Assembly: GCF_019059575.1 (NCBI RefSeq)
Contig: NW_024881826.1
Location: 310,001 to 374,000 of the forward strand
Source of the DNA: Amphibalanus amphitrite
Lineage: Eukaryota > Arthropoda > Thecostraca > Balanomorpha > Balanidae
DNA: 64,000 nucleotides
Reading direction: 5' to 3'
Position numbers and translations under genes: made by a program
The notes under the pieces: model-generated
What the model saw: only the letters and a program-made list of their open reading frames with translations
Databases searched by the model: none
What the model was told of the DNA's origin: nothing
In this document: in pieces, positions 1 to 12,068 of the stretch
Numbering within the stretch: the first letter of the stretch is position 1
Layout of the letters: the number at the start of each line of letters is the position of its first letter

Positions 1-901
1 AGGATCACTGGCCTGAATTCGAATGCTTAAAGTTTATTCAAAACCGGTGTGGCTGAGGCACTCTTCGCTACATCTCGTGACGGCCACCATTGTGTTTCAT
101 TTTTCGGTAAGCTATAAGTTAATAAGGAAAGGATTGGTGAGTGGGTTGAAAATAGCCCCCCTCCACCCCCCCCCCCCCCCCCCCTCCTTCTTCTGGAAAC
201 ATAAGTAATCGAAAGATCTGGCGATGGTTTATCCACCTCCTCTGCCGCCGCGCTGCGAGGCCTCGATTCGTTCGGTATGTGGCTTCCTGAGCGGTCCTCC
301 CCGGAGGCAAGGTGAAAGGTCATGGCCTGTATCAGAAATTTATACATTGCTGAATATGTTTTATAGTTATTCCAAGGCCTTGCACACCGTTTTATTATAT
401 CGGATAAACATTACACTTTCTTGTCAATCAATACATTTAAAGAAAACTTGATCATAATCTTATACTGCGGCAATTGTAGTTCTGCTTACGGTTGCCTCTT
501 TATGATACGGGCCACCACCACCTCCACTGCGCTGGAGCTCAGGCGTTCTACCCCTCCCCGCTACGGACCGGCCCTCGGGCTAGGTGTGTTAGTACTGAGC
601 GCAAACCTGTAGTAGTCACGTGACTTTCATTCACGTAGCGGGAACGGAAGCTATAGGCGATACCAAGGACGGGCTCTGGGGAGGCAACCGGCGCGGAAAA
701 ATAGCACGATTGTAGTTTTGGAAGAATATCTGTTGCGGTAAGAGGAATTATACAAAACATACGTGCTAGGAGCAAACATGTGTTATTGCTCCATACTTTG
801 CGCTACATTTCCTTTCTCCAATGGCCAGCACTTAGCAAATAATAGCGCAATTCTAAATTGGTAATATATGTGTACAGTAGCAACTGCGGGTCCCTGTACC
901 T
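1..901. other. No recognisable gene; poly-C tract
   Basis: Short ORFs occur on both strands but none has a recognisable motif. A 19-base C run lies at 166-184. I see no RNA gene or terminal repeat here. Confidence 0.5.
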
Positions 902-1002
902 GTGTCCACCGCGAACACTTCCCTTTCACCACAGTTTAACATCGTCGACAGATTCGATGCACACGAACGACCCGGCATGAATCCGTGTTGCCTATTGCCT
1001 AT

Positions 1003-1556
1003 TGGAAGCCTTGTTCGACTCCTAGGAGGATCTGTCGATCTGTTACTGTCAGCTTCCGGCCGGCTCGTGGTAACCGCGCATGGCCAGCGCCGGCGACCTG
1101 AAGTAAAAACAAAAATGCCCCTCATTTTCGATGTAGGTAGCAGGCTGAAGCAGCTAAATTATGCATTTTCTGAAAGGCAATTGATCGGTAAAGACCATAT
1201 TGATAAAAGAAGAGCGCGACCTACCGGGACGTTTTATATCGGCATTCTAGAATGTTTATAACAGTAAAATTAACTCACAATTTTAAAAGCACCTACAAAC
1301 TTAACATTTGAAGCGTATTTATATATTCCGTTATAAGTCTTTCCATCGTGAAGCCAATGGTCTAAACATTTATTGTTTCATGGTCTAAAGGTTAGACCCC
1401 GAAAATATTGATAAAGCCGTCTAATATACCTACATTTTTCTTACCTACATTAGCTGCTACTTTTCTCCGTACGAAAACGGGTCTACGATGCTTGTCACAG
1501 AACTTTGTATTTGGGCTGATGTGGCGCGGACGCTATACACCATGGACGAAAAATAC
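1003..1556 (+). repeat. Dispersed repeat with inverted partner at 17583-18134
   Basis: Read in reverse complement, 17583-18134 follows this segment almost base for base. Shared landmarks are the CATCGTAGACCCGTTTTCG block, the AGTTAATTTTACTGTTATAA block and the GCCGGCGCTGGCC block. Small differences show two diverged copies. An open frame of about 119 codons (902-1261) overlaps it but resembles no family I know. It is probably an internal part of a transposon whose ends I cannot place. Confidence 0.75.
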
Positions 1557-1688
1557 AGGGTGTCCCAGAAGTCTTTAAGCTTTTTTATATTTGTCGTGTG
1601 ACCTTGCTATGTTACTGATTAAGGCAAATGACGCCTCAAACGAAAGAGAATGAACTGAAGTTTTGTATTTTCATGCCTAGAGCACCAC
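1552..1688 (+). repeat. Short dispersed repeat with inverted partner at 11247-11392
   Basis: The block from CAGGGTGTCCCAG to the TAGAGCACCAC motif reappears in reverse complement at 11247-11392, including CATTCTCTTTCGTTTGAGGC. The similarity stops where the TTAA element beginning at 1693 is inserted. Confidence 0.7.
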
Positions 1689-1692
1689 TTAA

Positions 1693-2169
1693 AGGGACCC
1701 TCCCACCTTCAAAAAAGTTTATGAATTGGCATGAAAGTGATGTCGCTCGGTTCAGAAAGAGCGAAAACGAATATCTACCAAATTTCACCGAAAAACATTC
1801 ACCGGTTTTCAAGATATTAGACTTTTACTTTTGTTTACTTTTTTGGGATCTCCGCTGTTTCTAGCGACTTTATTTTAGAAGTGCGGCGTTTGCGGCAGAT
1901 GTTGCGCGCAAATAGCAATACCACCGCGTGCTACAAAACGTTTTAGTCAAACATTTAAAAATCGTTAGATATCTGCGCTGACGTCACACATTCAGAGGGG
2001 TATTCCTAAGCATTAGCCCCTCTGAATCAAGATGCTGCAATTTTGAAATTCAATATTTCTGATTTAAGGCATTTCTCGATGTTGTGAGTGCCGAAACCGG
2101 TAATTGTGAGCCAGAGACCACATTTTGGCTATCTCAACTCAAATCTAATGTTAAGGTGGGAGGGTCCCT
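1693..2169. mobile_element. TTAA-target miniature element, AGGGACCCTCCCACC TIR
   Basis: The element lies between TTAA at 1689-1692 and TTAA at 2170-2173. The left end reads AGGGACCCTCCCACCTT and the right end is its reverse complement (AAGGTGGGAGGGTCCCT). It has no coding capacity, so it is a non-autonomous MITE. TTAA duplication is the hallmark of piggyBac transposases, but no transposase is visible and that assignment is inference. Its right TTAA is also the left TTAA of the next element. Confidence 0.8.
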
Positions 2170-2173
2170 TTAA

Positions 2174-3157
2174 CCCTATTCCTGGCGGGCTCCGCCGGGA
2201 CAAGAAACTGGCGGGGGGGGCCGATTCGGCCCCCCCCTGAGATCTCGAGAACGAAGCAAGATAGCGACAAGCAGTAAACGGCATCGGATACGCACGGCCA
2301 AGATCTACAATTTTTACTAAGGTCATTTTCAGGTCAGGTCAAAGATGACGTCACAGGGGTCGAAAAAGTCAAAATGGCGGCACTAGACATGGAGAGAGTT
2401 TTTCTCGAATAACTTTCGAATTAGTCAAGATAGGAACAAACTAAGGGCATCATCGTGATCCTCTCGTCAATCCGCATCGAATGATATATATGTTGACCTC
2501 GAAAGGTCAAGGTCAAAGGTTGACCTCAGGTCACGTGACCTCGAGGTCATCATGTATATCATTCGATGCGTCTTGACGAGCTGAACACAATGAGACCATC
2601 CACGCGTCTGTATCTTGTTCCTGTACGGAGTTATTGGCCAAAAACCTTTGGTGACCTTTGATGACGTCACATGACCTCACAGCTGCCCAACAGCAAAACA
2701 GACCTCAAGGTAGTGAAGGTTGATCGTATATGAAGTCATGTATGGTATATGGGGCCATTCCGACCCGTTTTAGTGGTAAAAACAGGGAGTTAATTTTTCC
2801 CCCATTGACTTATAATGGGGAGGTCGCGAAATTGACCTGACCTTAGGTCACCGATATCAAAATTCCGAGATATACAAATTGTACATACTGGTACCCTAAC
2901 TAAACCCTGAAGAGAAGAAATTGATCGGTCAAAAACTCTAGCTCTGGCGTGATTGCAAACTTTTCTGAGGTAGCGTCACCAAACCGCCTCTGGTGACCTG
3001 ACCTGAGGTCAGATCAACTCAAAATTTTCAGACATGTTGCGTAGAAGCCTTTTAGGAAAAGTCAGAAAATTTGAGCTTCCTAGCTCAACGCGTTTGGGAG
3101 ATATAACCAAAAAACCTCAGGGGGGGGCTCCTGAGGCCCCCCCCCCGCCAGGAATAG
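2174..3157. mobile_element. Hairpin element (close relative at 32001-32977)
   Basis: It starts after TTAA with CCCTATTCCTGGCGGG and ends with the inverse, CCCGCCAGGAATAG. Just inside the left end is a G-run, CCGATTCGG, C-run hairpin; just inside the right end is a G-run, CTCCTGAG, C-run hairpin. The interior has many AGGTCA/TGACCT hexamers and TGACGTCA sites and aligns along its length with the 32-kb copy. The right flank does not show TTAA (it reads CCCAGCC), so that boundary is approximate. Confidence 0.7.
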
Positions 3158-3925
3158 CCCAGCCAGCAATTTTGCTCCGGGCCCAAGCAGGCTCAAGTGC
3201 GGATTGCCCGAGATTTTTAGTCGGGCTAAAGTCGGCTAGGGCTTGGGCTAAAGTCGGCGTATGACACAGAAACGCCGACTAAAGCCCATGCTCTGCCGGA
3301 GGTATGCCCGCTCTGCGAGCTCCGGGCAGCCGTAGTTTAGCCCTAGTTGAGCGACGATTGGCGTTAGCCCGATTTAAGCCCGAGCAGTGAATCCATTTAT
3401 ATAATGGAGATTACTCTGGGCCCGAGCGGGCTGAACTCCGGCAAGCCCACTCTGTGTGCCCTGTCTATCCCGACTTAAGCCATAGAAGTGAATGGGGTTT
3501 ATACATTGCAAACTGCTGTGGCTTTGCTCGGGTTCGGCTCGAGTGACGGCTCCTGTTTTCTCAAGTCTCGACTTGACTTCATCTTGCTTTTGCTTCACAC
3601 TGGATCAAGTAGCAAGGAGCAGCCAATGCACTTTCAGCAGGTTGTGTGGTTTTAATGCATATTTAAAATTGCTACGGTCACTCATATGCTCTGTCAACCG
3701 GTCATCGAGCATTGCGAAAGGAAAGTAGTGGTTGACTTTGATTTAATGTTTATTTCAAACGACTACAGACACGTCAAATGAAACACAAATACATGAAACA
3801 GTGGACTGCAAACTGCAGCAATAATATGGCATGAGTCATGAAAACGCGCCATCAAAACTATAAATCAATCACAAGATCCGCTAGCCTTCCTCCCCGTTCG
3901 GCGTTCATAATACTTGGTTGAACAC
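3158..3925. other. No recognisable gene; GGGCTAAA/GCCCGAG-rich unique DNA
   Basis: Repeated short motifs such as GGGCTAAAGTCGGC and GCCCGAGC occur at 3170-3450, with distant resemblance to 9800-10050. ORFs up to 78 codons are present on both strands without recognisable domains. Confidence 0.4.
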
Positions 3926-3929
3926 TTAA

Positions 3930-6303
3930 CCCGCGCCCCGCTGGGGGGGAGGGGCAGAATCTGCCCCCCCTCCCGTTTTTCGCCAATAACTTCTAAACGC
4001 GTTACGCCAGCGACGTCAAACTTTCAGTACCTTATCATACATCAATTTGACACGTTCCCTGAAAATTTGAGCGAAATCCGTCGGAATTTTTTTGAGAAAT
4101 TGACGTTTTAGTGACGTCATGTTCGCCATTTTCGCCTAAAAAACGGCAAAATTTCAAACGCCGCTAACTTCTTCATTTTTAAAGGAATCAAGACGTAACA
4201 AAAAAGGTTATACGTGATTCTACTTTGTCTATCAAATGGCTATCTCGGTTTATTGAAAATGTTGGATTTTTGCCAAAATTTTTAAAAAAAAACTGACTTT
4301 TTTGGGAAAATATTTATAAAATCCAAAATTTTGAGTTTATCGAAAAAACCGGAATATATGTCAAAGAAGTGGTCTATGTGCACCTACATACCAATTTTTA
4401 GAAGAATCGGTTCAAAAATGTGGGAGTTATTCAAAATTTTATGACGTCACGACAAATAAAAATTTTGAAAAATGATTTTTTTGGAAGTTCTAGACCTCGT
4501 ACGGAAATAGAAATAGCACCATTCGATTTGCCGTGAAAAACTGCATCGGATAGACACCTTTTTAGGCCTTAACAACCAACTTCAAAATTTGACCTCACTT
4601 GACCTGACCTTGACCTGACCTCGACCTGAAATTCATCCAGAGGTGGTCCATATCACTTATCCCGCGCCCTGCTGGGGGGGGGGTGTTTGAACACCCCCCT
4701 TGTGGTTTTTCGCAAATATCTCAAAAACGGCGGCGCGGAGCGCCGCCGTTTTTGGTACACCTTATCATGCATCAATTCTACACATGTTGTGAAAATTTCA
4801 GACCAAGGTCATTCAAGGTCAGGTCACCAGGTCACTTGAAGTGACCTCACCTCATAAAAAGTTTCAATGTCTGTCATAGCTACACCGAGTGACCGATCGC
4901 TTTGAAACTTTCAGCGATTGCTAAGAGCAATAGCATGTACAAAATGTATATCTCAGAATTTTGATATCGATGACCTAAGGTCAGGTCAATTTTGCGACCT
5001 CCCCATTATAAGTCAATGGGAGAAAATTGAAATGCGTCTCTTTTGGACGAAAGACATTATAAACACTCCCAAACACTGAATTACAAGTGGTTTAGACACA
5101 CTGAACATGAAAATGGTGTCCGTGACCCCTGTTTATGCCCTGAGGTCATCTTAGGTCACGAATGGTATCTAACAGTTTTTCGCAAATAACTTTTGATAGA
5201 GGCATGCTAGAGCGATGAAAACACCTTAGATGTGTTCAGCTCGACGATACGGATCGACTGATATGCAACATGACCCTTTCCGGTCAGGTCATGACCTTGA
5301 CCTGAGGTCAAATTTTCAAGTTGACCTTTCAAGGTCAAGTTATAGTTCGTTCGATGCGTTTTGACGTGAGGAACACGATGCCGGTAAAAGTAAGCTCGTA
5401 CAAGGCTTGGGTCAAAAGTTATTGCAGAAAAACTGTTTCCGAAAAAATCGGCTATTTTTTGCAGTTTTTGCCCCCTGCAGGCAAAACCGTTGACGTTAGG
5501 TCAAATCTGAGAGAATTACTCAGAAAGGGCGTTAATAGGGCTATCGAATGCGCTTTTCTGCGGCGCTGTAGCTCTATTGGTTCCCGAGTTATGCGTTGGC
5601 TTCTTGGAAATTTTCGACATTCGACCTGGAAATCGGCGAAATTTTGCCTTCAATGACCTCTGGTGACCTGACCTTTGACCTGACAAAAAAAATGACCAAA
5701 GTGATTTCGTCATTATTTTTGACGCTCTTTCGAACGCCGCCTTCCGCGTATCGCTACGTGGCCCAGGAGCCGAGTTAGAAGGGGGGGTGTTCAAACACCC
5801 CCCCAGCAGGGCGTGGAAATCCAGGACCCCCAGCCGGGCGCGGGTTATTGAGTGTGCCTATTGAATTCCATGAGTAAAATGACCCATAAAACATGTGTCG
5901 CACCTGCCCTTTTCTATATTTTGTTTTTGGTGACCTGACCTGACCTGACCTGACCTTGACCTTGACCTTTGAATGACATTGTGTGCAACGAATATTGTCT
6001 TGGTAGTCTAAGAACACGTTTTGGGCAATCAGTCTCAGTCCATTCTTCGGCAACTACGGTGCAAGGCCAATACTGTAGAAACTTGCATTTTGTACCCTTG
6101 ACCTGACCTTGACCTGACCTCTGACCTACTTAAGCAAAAAAATTTGGGCTCTTAAGATCCGCCTTGTTGAGAGCTTTCGATTGCCGTTTTCCCCGTCTTT
6201 CTACGACCATCGGTTCGGAAGTTAGACAGGGGGGGCAGAATCTGCCCCCCCCCCCCCCCCCCCAGCAGGGCGCGTATGGCTGAATAGCCCAGCGGGGCGC
6301 GGG
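3930..6303. mobile_element. Hairpin element interrupted by a nested relative
   Basis: It is bounded by TTAA at 3926-3929 and 6304-6307. The ends are CCCGCGCCCCGCTGGGGG and the inverse GGGGCGCGGG. The subterminal hairpins at about 3944-3979 and 6229-6265 both have the stem/loop CAGAATCTG between a G run and a C run. The interior contains TGACGTCA and AGGTCA arrays; the densest (5930-5970) has four tandem TGACC units, then TTGACC units. A second element (4661-5844) splits it, so the outer element's own sequence is about 1.2 kb. Confidence 0.75.
4661..5844 (+). mobile_element. Nested hairpin element with TTAT duplication
   Basis: TTAT flanks both ends (4657-4660 and 5845-5848). The termini are CCCGCGCCCTGCTGGGG and the inverse, ending GGGCGCGGG. 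Terminal hairpins have TGTTTGAACA (left) and TGTTCAAACA (right) between G and C runs. A second strong hairpin at 4724-4755 pairs ACGGCGGCGC with GCGCCGCCGT. It is non-coding: an ORF at 5321-5656 resembles no protein and its conservation in other copies is at DNA level. Same-orientation copy at 62971 to the window end; opposite-orientation copy at 12069-13238. Confidence 0.8.
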
Positions 6304-6307
6304 TTAA

Positions 6308-6842
6308 CCGAAAGCATAAAGTAAGGACAGCAAGTAATCGCTCATAAGACATAAAGCAATTAGCAAACAATCGTTTATAAAGAACTTCACTCTGGTGAAT
6401 GGGAGCTTTGGAGGCGTCTGGCTCCTCCACACACACACATCTGCAGTAGGTGGTCGGCCAGCTTTCGGCGCAGTTTCCGTATATGTAGGTATACCTACTT
6501 AATTATAAGCAGGCAGTTTCCGCTAAACCACTTGGCGAGGGCGACAGCGGCGTCCACCCGGTCCTGGTTTGTATAACTATTCCATTTTTTGGAACCATTT
6601 GCTCTAATGGTACGTACCTGAAAAAGAGATCAATTGGTTTAATTTACATTGCATGTTTGCTCGAAAAATAACTTATTGTTGCATTAATACTGTAACAGCA
6701 CTTCTCATTGATCCGTATAAAATGTTCATTCGAATTTTTCAACGCGGGCAGAGAATGAGCGTGCTCGGTGAAAGCAGATAAATATTTGTGTTTTGTAGGT
6801 ATTTCGTTTTCCTGGTTCAGAAGTGCTGGTATTTCACAAAGA
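6308..6842. other. No recognisable gene; short CA repeat
   Basis: A (CA)n tract lies near 6428-6438. ORFs on the minus strand (6644-7117) have no recognisable motif and run into the following repeat. Nothing else supported. Confidence 0.4.
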
Positions 6843-6954
6843 TATACACCAGTATAACGCCTTTGGGGGCGACTAACGGAGCGAGCGAGAGGGTGGGTCT
6901 TGCACGTGCAAAATTGCGAGGGGGTACCTCCAACTGACTTGTGCACGGCACCCT

Positions 6955-8855
6955 GGGGCATTCCACGATAGATCGTACCACTTTTTTCCAATTTGACACC
7001 CTCATCTCTCGGAATTTGACGAGAATTGGTCTCAGGGGTAATCAGGGGCTCTGAATCCACCTGTAACAATTTCAGGCTTATCAGATAAGTATTTTTTTGA
7101 GTTATGGTGTATAACATTTTTTGGATCTTGCTTTGCAGCGCTAAGTTTGGCGGGCTGTAACTCTAAGACGGATTATTCAAATGCCAAATGTTATATAACA
7201 TTGAACTTGCAATGAACCAGAGATTAATATGTATTTTTGAAATTTCGAAAAATACGCTATTTTTGATGTATGACATATCGAGTTTTCTTTCATTTGTATT
7301 TTTTGGACTTTGGGACCAAATTTTTTTGAATTTTTATTTTTCTAAAAAAATATTTAGCTCATTGTTAACAAATATGCAAAAAATTAGGAAGGTGTTCTTT
7401 CTATAAATGTATTTATTTTACGTCACGATAACGGTTTCGAATAGTGATTTCGGGAGGGGAGCTTACAAATGGCGTGGTAAAGCTGCCTAGTGACATCACG
7501 GGTTACTGAAATTTCAATTGAAGTCTGAGTCATCTGAAAAAAGTGAAAAGAGGGTTCATCCAACCCTCTTTCCTATAAGCGCGAGGGTGAAAAAGGCTGT
7601 TTGGTTCTGACATTGTTTTGGACGCCAACGACCATATCTGTCCGAGATGAAAGTTACAGGACGCATACATGGTGTCCTCCAGAGGTCTCACAACTTGTAT
7701 ATCTGGGAATTTTTAGGGTAACGTGAGGTCAGGTCGGTCACGTGACATCACTGTTATAAGTCAATGGGGAAATATAAAAACTGTTATTTTGGCGCCGAGA
7801 ATGATCTAAAACTATCCCACACGTACATGGTATCGTGAGTTCATGCACTTCTTGCAAAGTCCAATGCTTTTGTTTTGCATTGGTAACCTTGCGTGACGTC
7901 ATTTATGACGTCACTAGGGTCGTACGAGTTTTTCGTCAATAACCCCCGATCAAATGGAGCTAGAGAGTCGGGAAAGCCACCAATGGACTCGGGAAGACCT
8001 TCCGAATCAAATGATATGCCATATGATACCCTTTGCCCAGCTTCGTGACCTGAGGCGCTCTGACCTGACCTTGATCCGAGGTCAACTACTTAAGTTGACC
8101 TCACCCTAGCAAAAAGTATACCATTCGATGCACCTGAGCTAGGCGAACACAATGATGCCAAAATCGTGGCTCTGCGGTCATTTTTTGCGAAGTTATTTAC
8201 TAAAAACCGAACCCGTAACTTCAGTCACTTGACCTGACCTCAGACGCTACCGGTTAAATTGAGACCTTAAAATCGGGTACCAATCGCTGCGACTTGTTGC
8301 GGCACACACGCTCGTTTTTTCCGCGAGGCTCTAGCTCTGTTAGAAGCGAAATGGCGTGCTGGGGTCGTATCAACCCCTCCGAAACCCATTTTGTTTGCGG
8401 GAAAATGAGGATTTTATAGAAAGAACACCTTTCTAATTTTTTGCATGTCGATTTGCAATGACATGAAGTTTATTTTGAAAAAATAAAAATTTGAAAAATT
8501 TTGGTCCCAAAGGTCATTAGAGGCAAATGAAAAAAGATTAAGGTTTTTGCTCAACAATGAAAATTTTTCTTTGGAATTTTTAAATGGTAATATTAATTTT
8601 TGATTCATCGCCAGCTTAGTGTTGTTTACTGTTTGTTGGTAGCTTAACCCGTTCTTGAGTTATGGGCCATCAAACTCACCGTTACAAACCGAAATTAAAA
8701 AAATGTAATGCAATATAACTCAAAAAGTTTTGTTCTGAGAAGTCTGATATTTTGCTAGGCGTCTTTGGGACCTATGATTACCCCTAGGACGAATTTTCAT
8801 TAAAATCTGAGAGATGAGGGTGACGGGCCTGGTACGATCTATCGTGGAATGCCCC
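6955..8855. mobile_element. TIR element, GGGGCATTCCACGATAGATC ends
   Basis: Both ends carry GGGGCATTCCACGATAGATC in inverted orientation, followed by similar TCACCCTCATCTC-like blocks. The interior is itself roughly palindromic: 7188-7410 matches the reverse complement of 8410-8610. The uninterrupted target is preserved in tandem units of the paralogue (ACGGCACCCTACTAAC near 40955), indicating a 3-4 bp target duplication (CCT or CCCT; a C run blurs it). Shorter copies lie at 38879, 47445 and 61625. No transposase is visible; superfamily not assigned. Confidence 0.75.
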
Positions 8856-8869
8856 CCCTACTAATCGCT

Positions 8870-9190
8870 CTCCAGCGATGTGCCAAATTTGGGCACAATC
8901 GGCCCAGCCGTTCTCGAGATCTGGAAGCGGCACCCTGCACGTGCGCACGTGCAAAATGGGTCCCAACTGACTTGTGCACGGCACCGTACTAACTGGTCCC
9001 TAACTGTGTACCAAATTTCAGCGCAATCGGTCGAGCCGTTCCCGAGATCTGGAAACGACCCCTGCACGTGCGCACGTGCAGCTGCACCCCAACTCTGGCA
9101 CATGGATATGCAGTGCCTAGTGGGTGCCTACCTACATGCCAACTTTCAGCGCAATCGGCCAAGTAGTTACCGAGATATTGCAACAATTAC
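8870..9190 (+). repeat. Tandem repeat of about 115 bp, GCACGTGCGCACGTGC boxes
   Basis: Units share CCAAATTT..GCGCAATCGG, GAGATCTGGAA and a double GCACGTGC palindrome. The paralogous array is at 40850-41160. Overlapping ORFs on both strands are by-products of the repeat. Confidence 0.7.
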
Positions 9191-9358
9191 AAAACTGACA
9201 CCTCTTCGTTTTGCACGTGGCACGTGCATAAGGGGTCACCCACATGCATCGGGAATAGTCCAATACTTGGTAGAAGGAATGAAGCTACCCTACAAAAATT
9301 ACCGCATGTAAATCGGTCAAGTGGTTGCTGAGATATAAGCCTCGCAAAAGCGTCCGCA

Positions 9359-9383
9359 CGGCCGGCCGGCCGGCCGGCCGGCC
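9359..9383. repeat. (GGCC)n tract
   Basis: Six GGCC units lie in a row; the paralogous site near 41331-41341 has about half as many, so the tract length varies between copies. Confidence 0.9.
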
Positions 9384-9449
9384 GCTCATACTCAGAAATT
9401 TCCGTTAATCTAAGGAAAGACTACGCTCGCTTCGCTCGCTCCGTAATAA

Positions 9450-10054
9450 AGGCACGGAATGCGGCTTTTCTGAGCGAGGGTATAAGTCGCCAGGCTGAAC
9501 AGCTATTCAGCTTCATGTTTGATGGCGTGAAACTCAGTCAAAATAATGACGTTTACATACGATCAAGCGCACCATTCAATACAATTACCTACCGTAAAAC
9601 TCCATGCCAGTCCACTTGATAAGAGCAATGAGCACTATCCCTTCTTCGCGCTGTCACACGCGCCCAAACATCAACCACCAAATGCCCCAACACCGGTGTG
9701 TCGTTTCGTCGCACAGCGCGCAGACTGTCACAAACGCTGCACATGATTGGCGCAGAACTGCGCATGCGCGAACAGCCGAACAAGTATGGCTAAACTCCGG
9801 CTTTACTCCAGTTAGCCGAAGGACACAGCCAGCTTGATCAGCCCGCGCTCCGCCCCAGTTAAGCCTGTTTTGGATGCGCGGGCAGATGTCGGGCTGAGCT
9901 ACTGCTATCCGCACGTGGGCATAGCTGCGGCATGCCCAAGCTCAGCCCTAGTAAAAAATACATTGGTTTTGATCAAAGTGGGCAAACCCAAGCTAAGCCT
10001 AAGCTGCCCGACGTTTGCCACAGTTCAGCCCAAGTGAATTGCTGGCTGGGAGGG
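9450..10054. other. No recognisable gene
   Basis: Several overlapping ORFs on both strands (up to 86 codons) have no recognisable motif. Nothing else supported. Confidence 0.4.
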
Positions 10055-10058
10055 TTAA

Positions 10059-10733
10059 AGGAAGACTGCCACCTTCAAAAAGTTTTCTCAGATCGGCCTA
10101 TGATTTATTCCCTGGACAAAACAAAATTTTAGAATTCACCTGACAAAGTATCATCACGTGAATCGCGAAAAAATTGTCGATTATCATACAATTATCAATC
10201 GGTTAATGTCTAGCGACAATGTTTACACATCACTAGACTTCAAGGTCATAAGATTATTACATTTTATTTGAAAAAGTAAGGTATTTTGTGATTTACTAAT
10301 ATATGATTTCATAAGAAATTGGCCATGTTTAATTTATTTTGCATTTAAGTTCGTAAAACATTTAAAAATCATGGCTCATTTGGAATGGGTCTGGCCCATG
10401 TTAAACCCCATTTCCCACACTTTTTTGGAAAAATGAACTACTGAATATATAAGTTTAACTTTTATTTTGACTCTCCAAAATTCTTCTCTGATCTCGAAAC
10501 AATCAAAGTTATGACATATATTTACCAAAAGATAAGAAAATTCATGTTTCAAAGTTATCGATAAACAGTAGAGATGTCGGTTTTCTTGGACTAAAAAAAT
10601 GGCATCAAACTGAACTTTGGTCTCCGATTTCTCGCAAACGGGTTCGAATTTCGGAAAACCGACTTCAGTGTGGGACATAGGTGGCTCAGCTCTAGTGAAA
10701 ACCGTTTTGTGGAAAAAAGGTGGCAGTCTACCT
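10059..10733. mobile_element. TTAA-target miniature element, AGGWAGACTGCCACCTT TIR
   Basis: It is flanked by TTAA at 10055-10058 and 10734-10737. The left end reads AGGAAGACTGCCACCTT; the inverse of the right end is AGGTAGACTGCCACCTT, one mismatch. The interior is AT-rich and non-coding. Related by TIR style to the elements at 1693, 36803, 41617 and 50484. Confidence 0.85.
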
Positions 10734-10737
10734 TTAA

Positions 10738-11249
10738 GTCAGGCGGCCCCCGTTGTGAGTCGCACAAGATTGAGCACGAGAGATCACGTTCTTCGCTGCC
10801 GCCAAGATCTCCCGGTTTGCGAAACACCGGTGTCGCCATGCCCGTTTCTGGTCAGCTTCAGAGCCTTATTTCATGAAGCGAGCCAGGAAACAGAGTATTG
10901 GATCTCCGAGAAAACATTGGCAACATAATGATTTACTGATCAGAAAGTCTCCTGACATGTTTGCACGCATTCATTACGAAAATAAGGCTCAGCTGCTTGA
11001 GCGCGCTAAGCAACAGCCCGTTGTAATCCTTTGATTCGTCGCATTATCATGATGCTAAAACAAATATCAACCCGTCGCAAATATATGTCGCTAATATTAT
11101 GTCGCTCGCTTCAGGGAATAAGACTCTGAAGCTGACAAGAAACGGGCATGGCGACACCCGTGTTTCGCAAACCGGGAGATCTTGGCGGCAGCAAAAGACG
11201 TGATCTCTCGCGCTCGATCTTGTGCGACTCACAACGGGGGCCACCTGAC
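10738..11249. repeat. Inverted repeat, arms of about 150 bp
   Basis: 10738-10885 matches the reverse complement of 11098-11249 with a few substitutions; landmarks are CCCGTTGTGAGTCGCAC and GCCATGCCCGTTTCTG. The spacer is about 210 bp. Several apparent ORFs here are mirror images of one another and are not evidence of coding. Confidence 0.8.
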
Positions 11250-11622
11250 TAAAGTGGTGCTCTACGCATGAAAATACAAAATTTCAGTTCATTCTCTTTC
11301 GTTTGAGGCATGATTCGCCTTAATCGGTGGCATAGCAAGGTCACACGACAAAAATAAAAAAGCTTCAAGACTCCTGGGACACCCTGTATTTGCAGATTCG
11401 TGGTCCATGGAATTGGACATTTCTGAACTACGTGGAACAGTCTAACTCAGCTTGGGAAAGGGCGGCAAATCCACCAATGTCGCGCTAATTCCGGCCGCGG
11501 TCCCATCGTGCAATGGCCCGTCTTTTTCAAGTTCAACCCTCACTGTAAACATCCTGTTGAACACATTTACAATGTTTGCTAGGTTAACCACTCAAAAATT
11601 GGTTGGTTCACATATGATTTAA

Positions 11623-11952
11623 CCCTCGCCCGTATTGGTGTTTTGCCAGCGTCTAACGTATCGTGCGTTGTTACTAACGTCACGATTTATATTTGACCTG
11701 AGGTCAAATCTAACAACAACACTCGGAAAGGCCTTTGAAAGAGCTGTTGAATGCGCTTTTCTGTGGCGCTGTAGCTCTATTGGTTCCCGAGTTATGCGTT
11801 GAGTGTTTGGGAAAATGTTGAAATAGGCAACATTTTACCTTTGATGACCTCTGGTGACGTGACCTTTGACCCAGGAGCCGAGTTAGACGGGGACGTGAAA
11901 ACGCCTCCCCCCAGCACGACACGGAAAACTTAGGCCACCAGCACGGCGCGGG
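11623..11952. mobile_element. Short hairpin element with mixed ends
   Basis: TTAA flanks both sides (11619-11622 and 11953-11956). The left end is of the CCCTCGCCCGTATTGG type, otherwise seen at 19573; the right end is of the GGCGCGGG type. Ends from two subfamilies on one 330-bp unit suggest recombination or an internally deleted hybrid. The inverted copy lies at about 17020-17350. Confidence 0.6.
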
Positions 11953-12068
11953 TTAAGTTCGACCCTCGATGTAAACAACACAGCACGATATTTGCTAGCT
12001 GAATTACTGAGAAAACTGGTTAGCGCACATTGTATTGAAGATATTTATATTTTCCAAATGTGTTTTAA

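Larger units (their letters stand above)
6843..9449. mobile_element. Composite repeat bounded by inverted GGAGCGAGCG motifs
   Basis: It begins near ACTAACGGAGCGAGCGAG (6872) and ends with the inverse, CGCTTCGCTCGCTCCGT (9430-9449). The paralogue at 40225-42807 has the same start and end. Contents in order: a GCACGTGC-rich lead, an inserted TIR element (6955-8855), tandem units of about 115 bp (8870-9190), a GGCC tract and a short tail. No coding domain is seen. Confidence 0.65.

Noticed and set aside
5321-5656. 111-codon ORF with similar frames at 12288-12611 and 63630-63964
   Set aside because: Shared because the hairpin elements are DNA copies; no domain, and the frames are broken differently in each copy.
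10617-11244. Overlapping ORFs of 65-103 codons on both strands
   Set aside because: They fall in the arms of an inverted repeat and mirror one another; no motif and no codon pattern suggest real genes.
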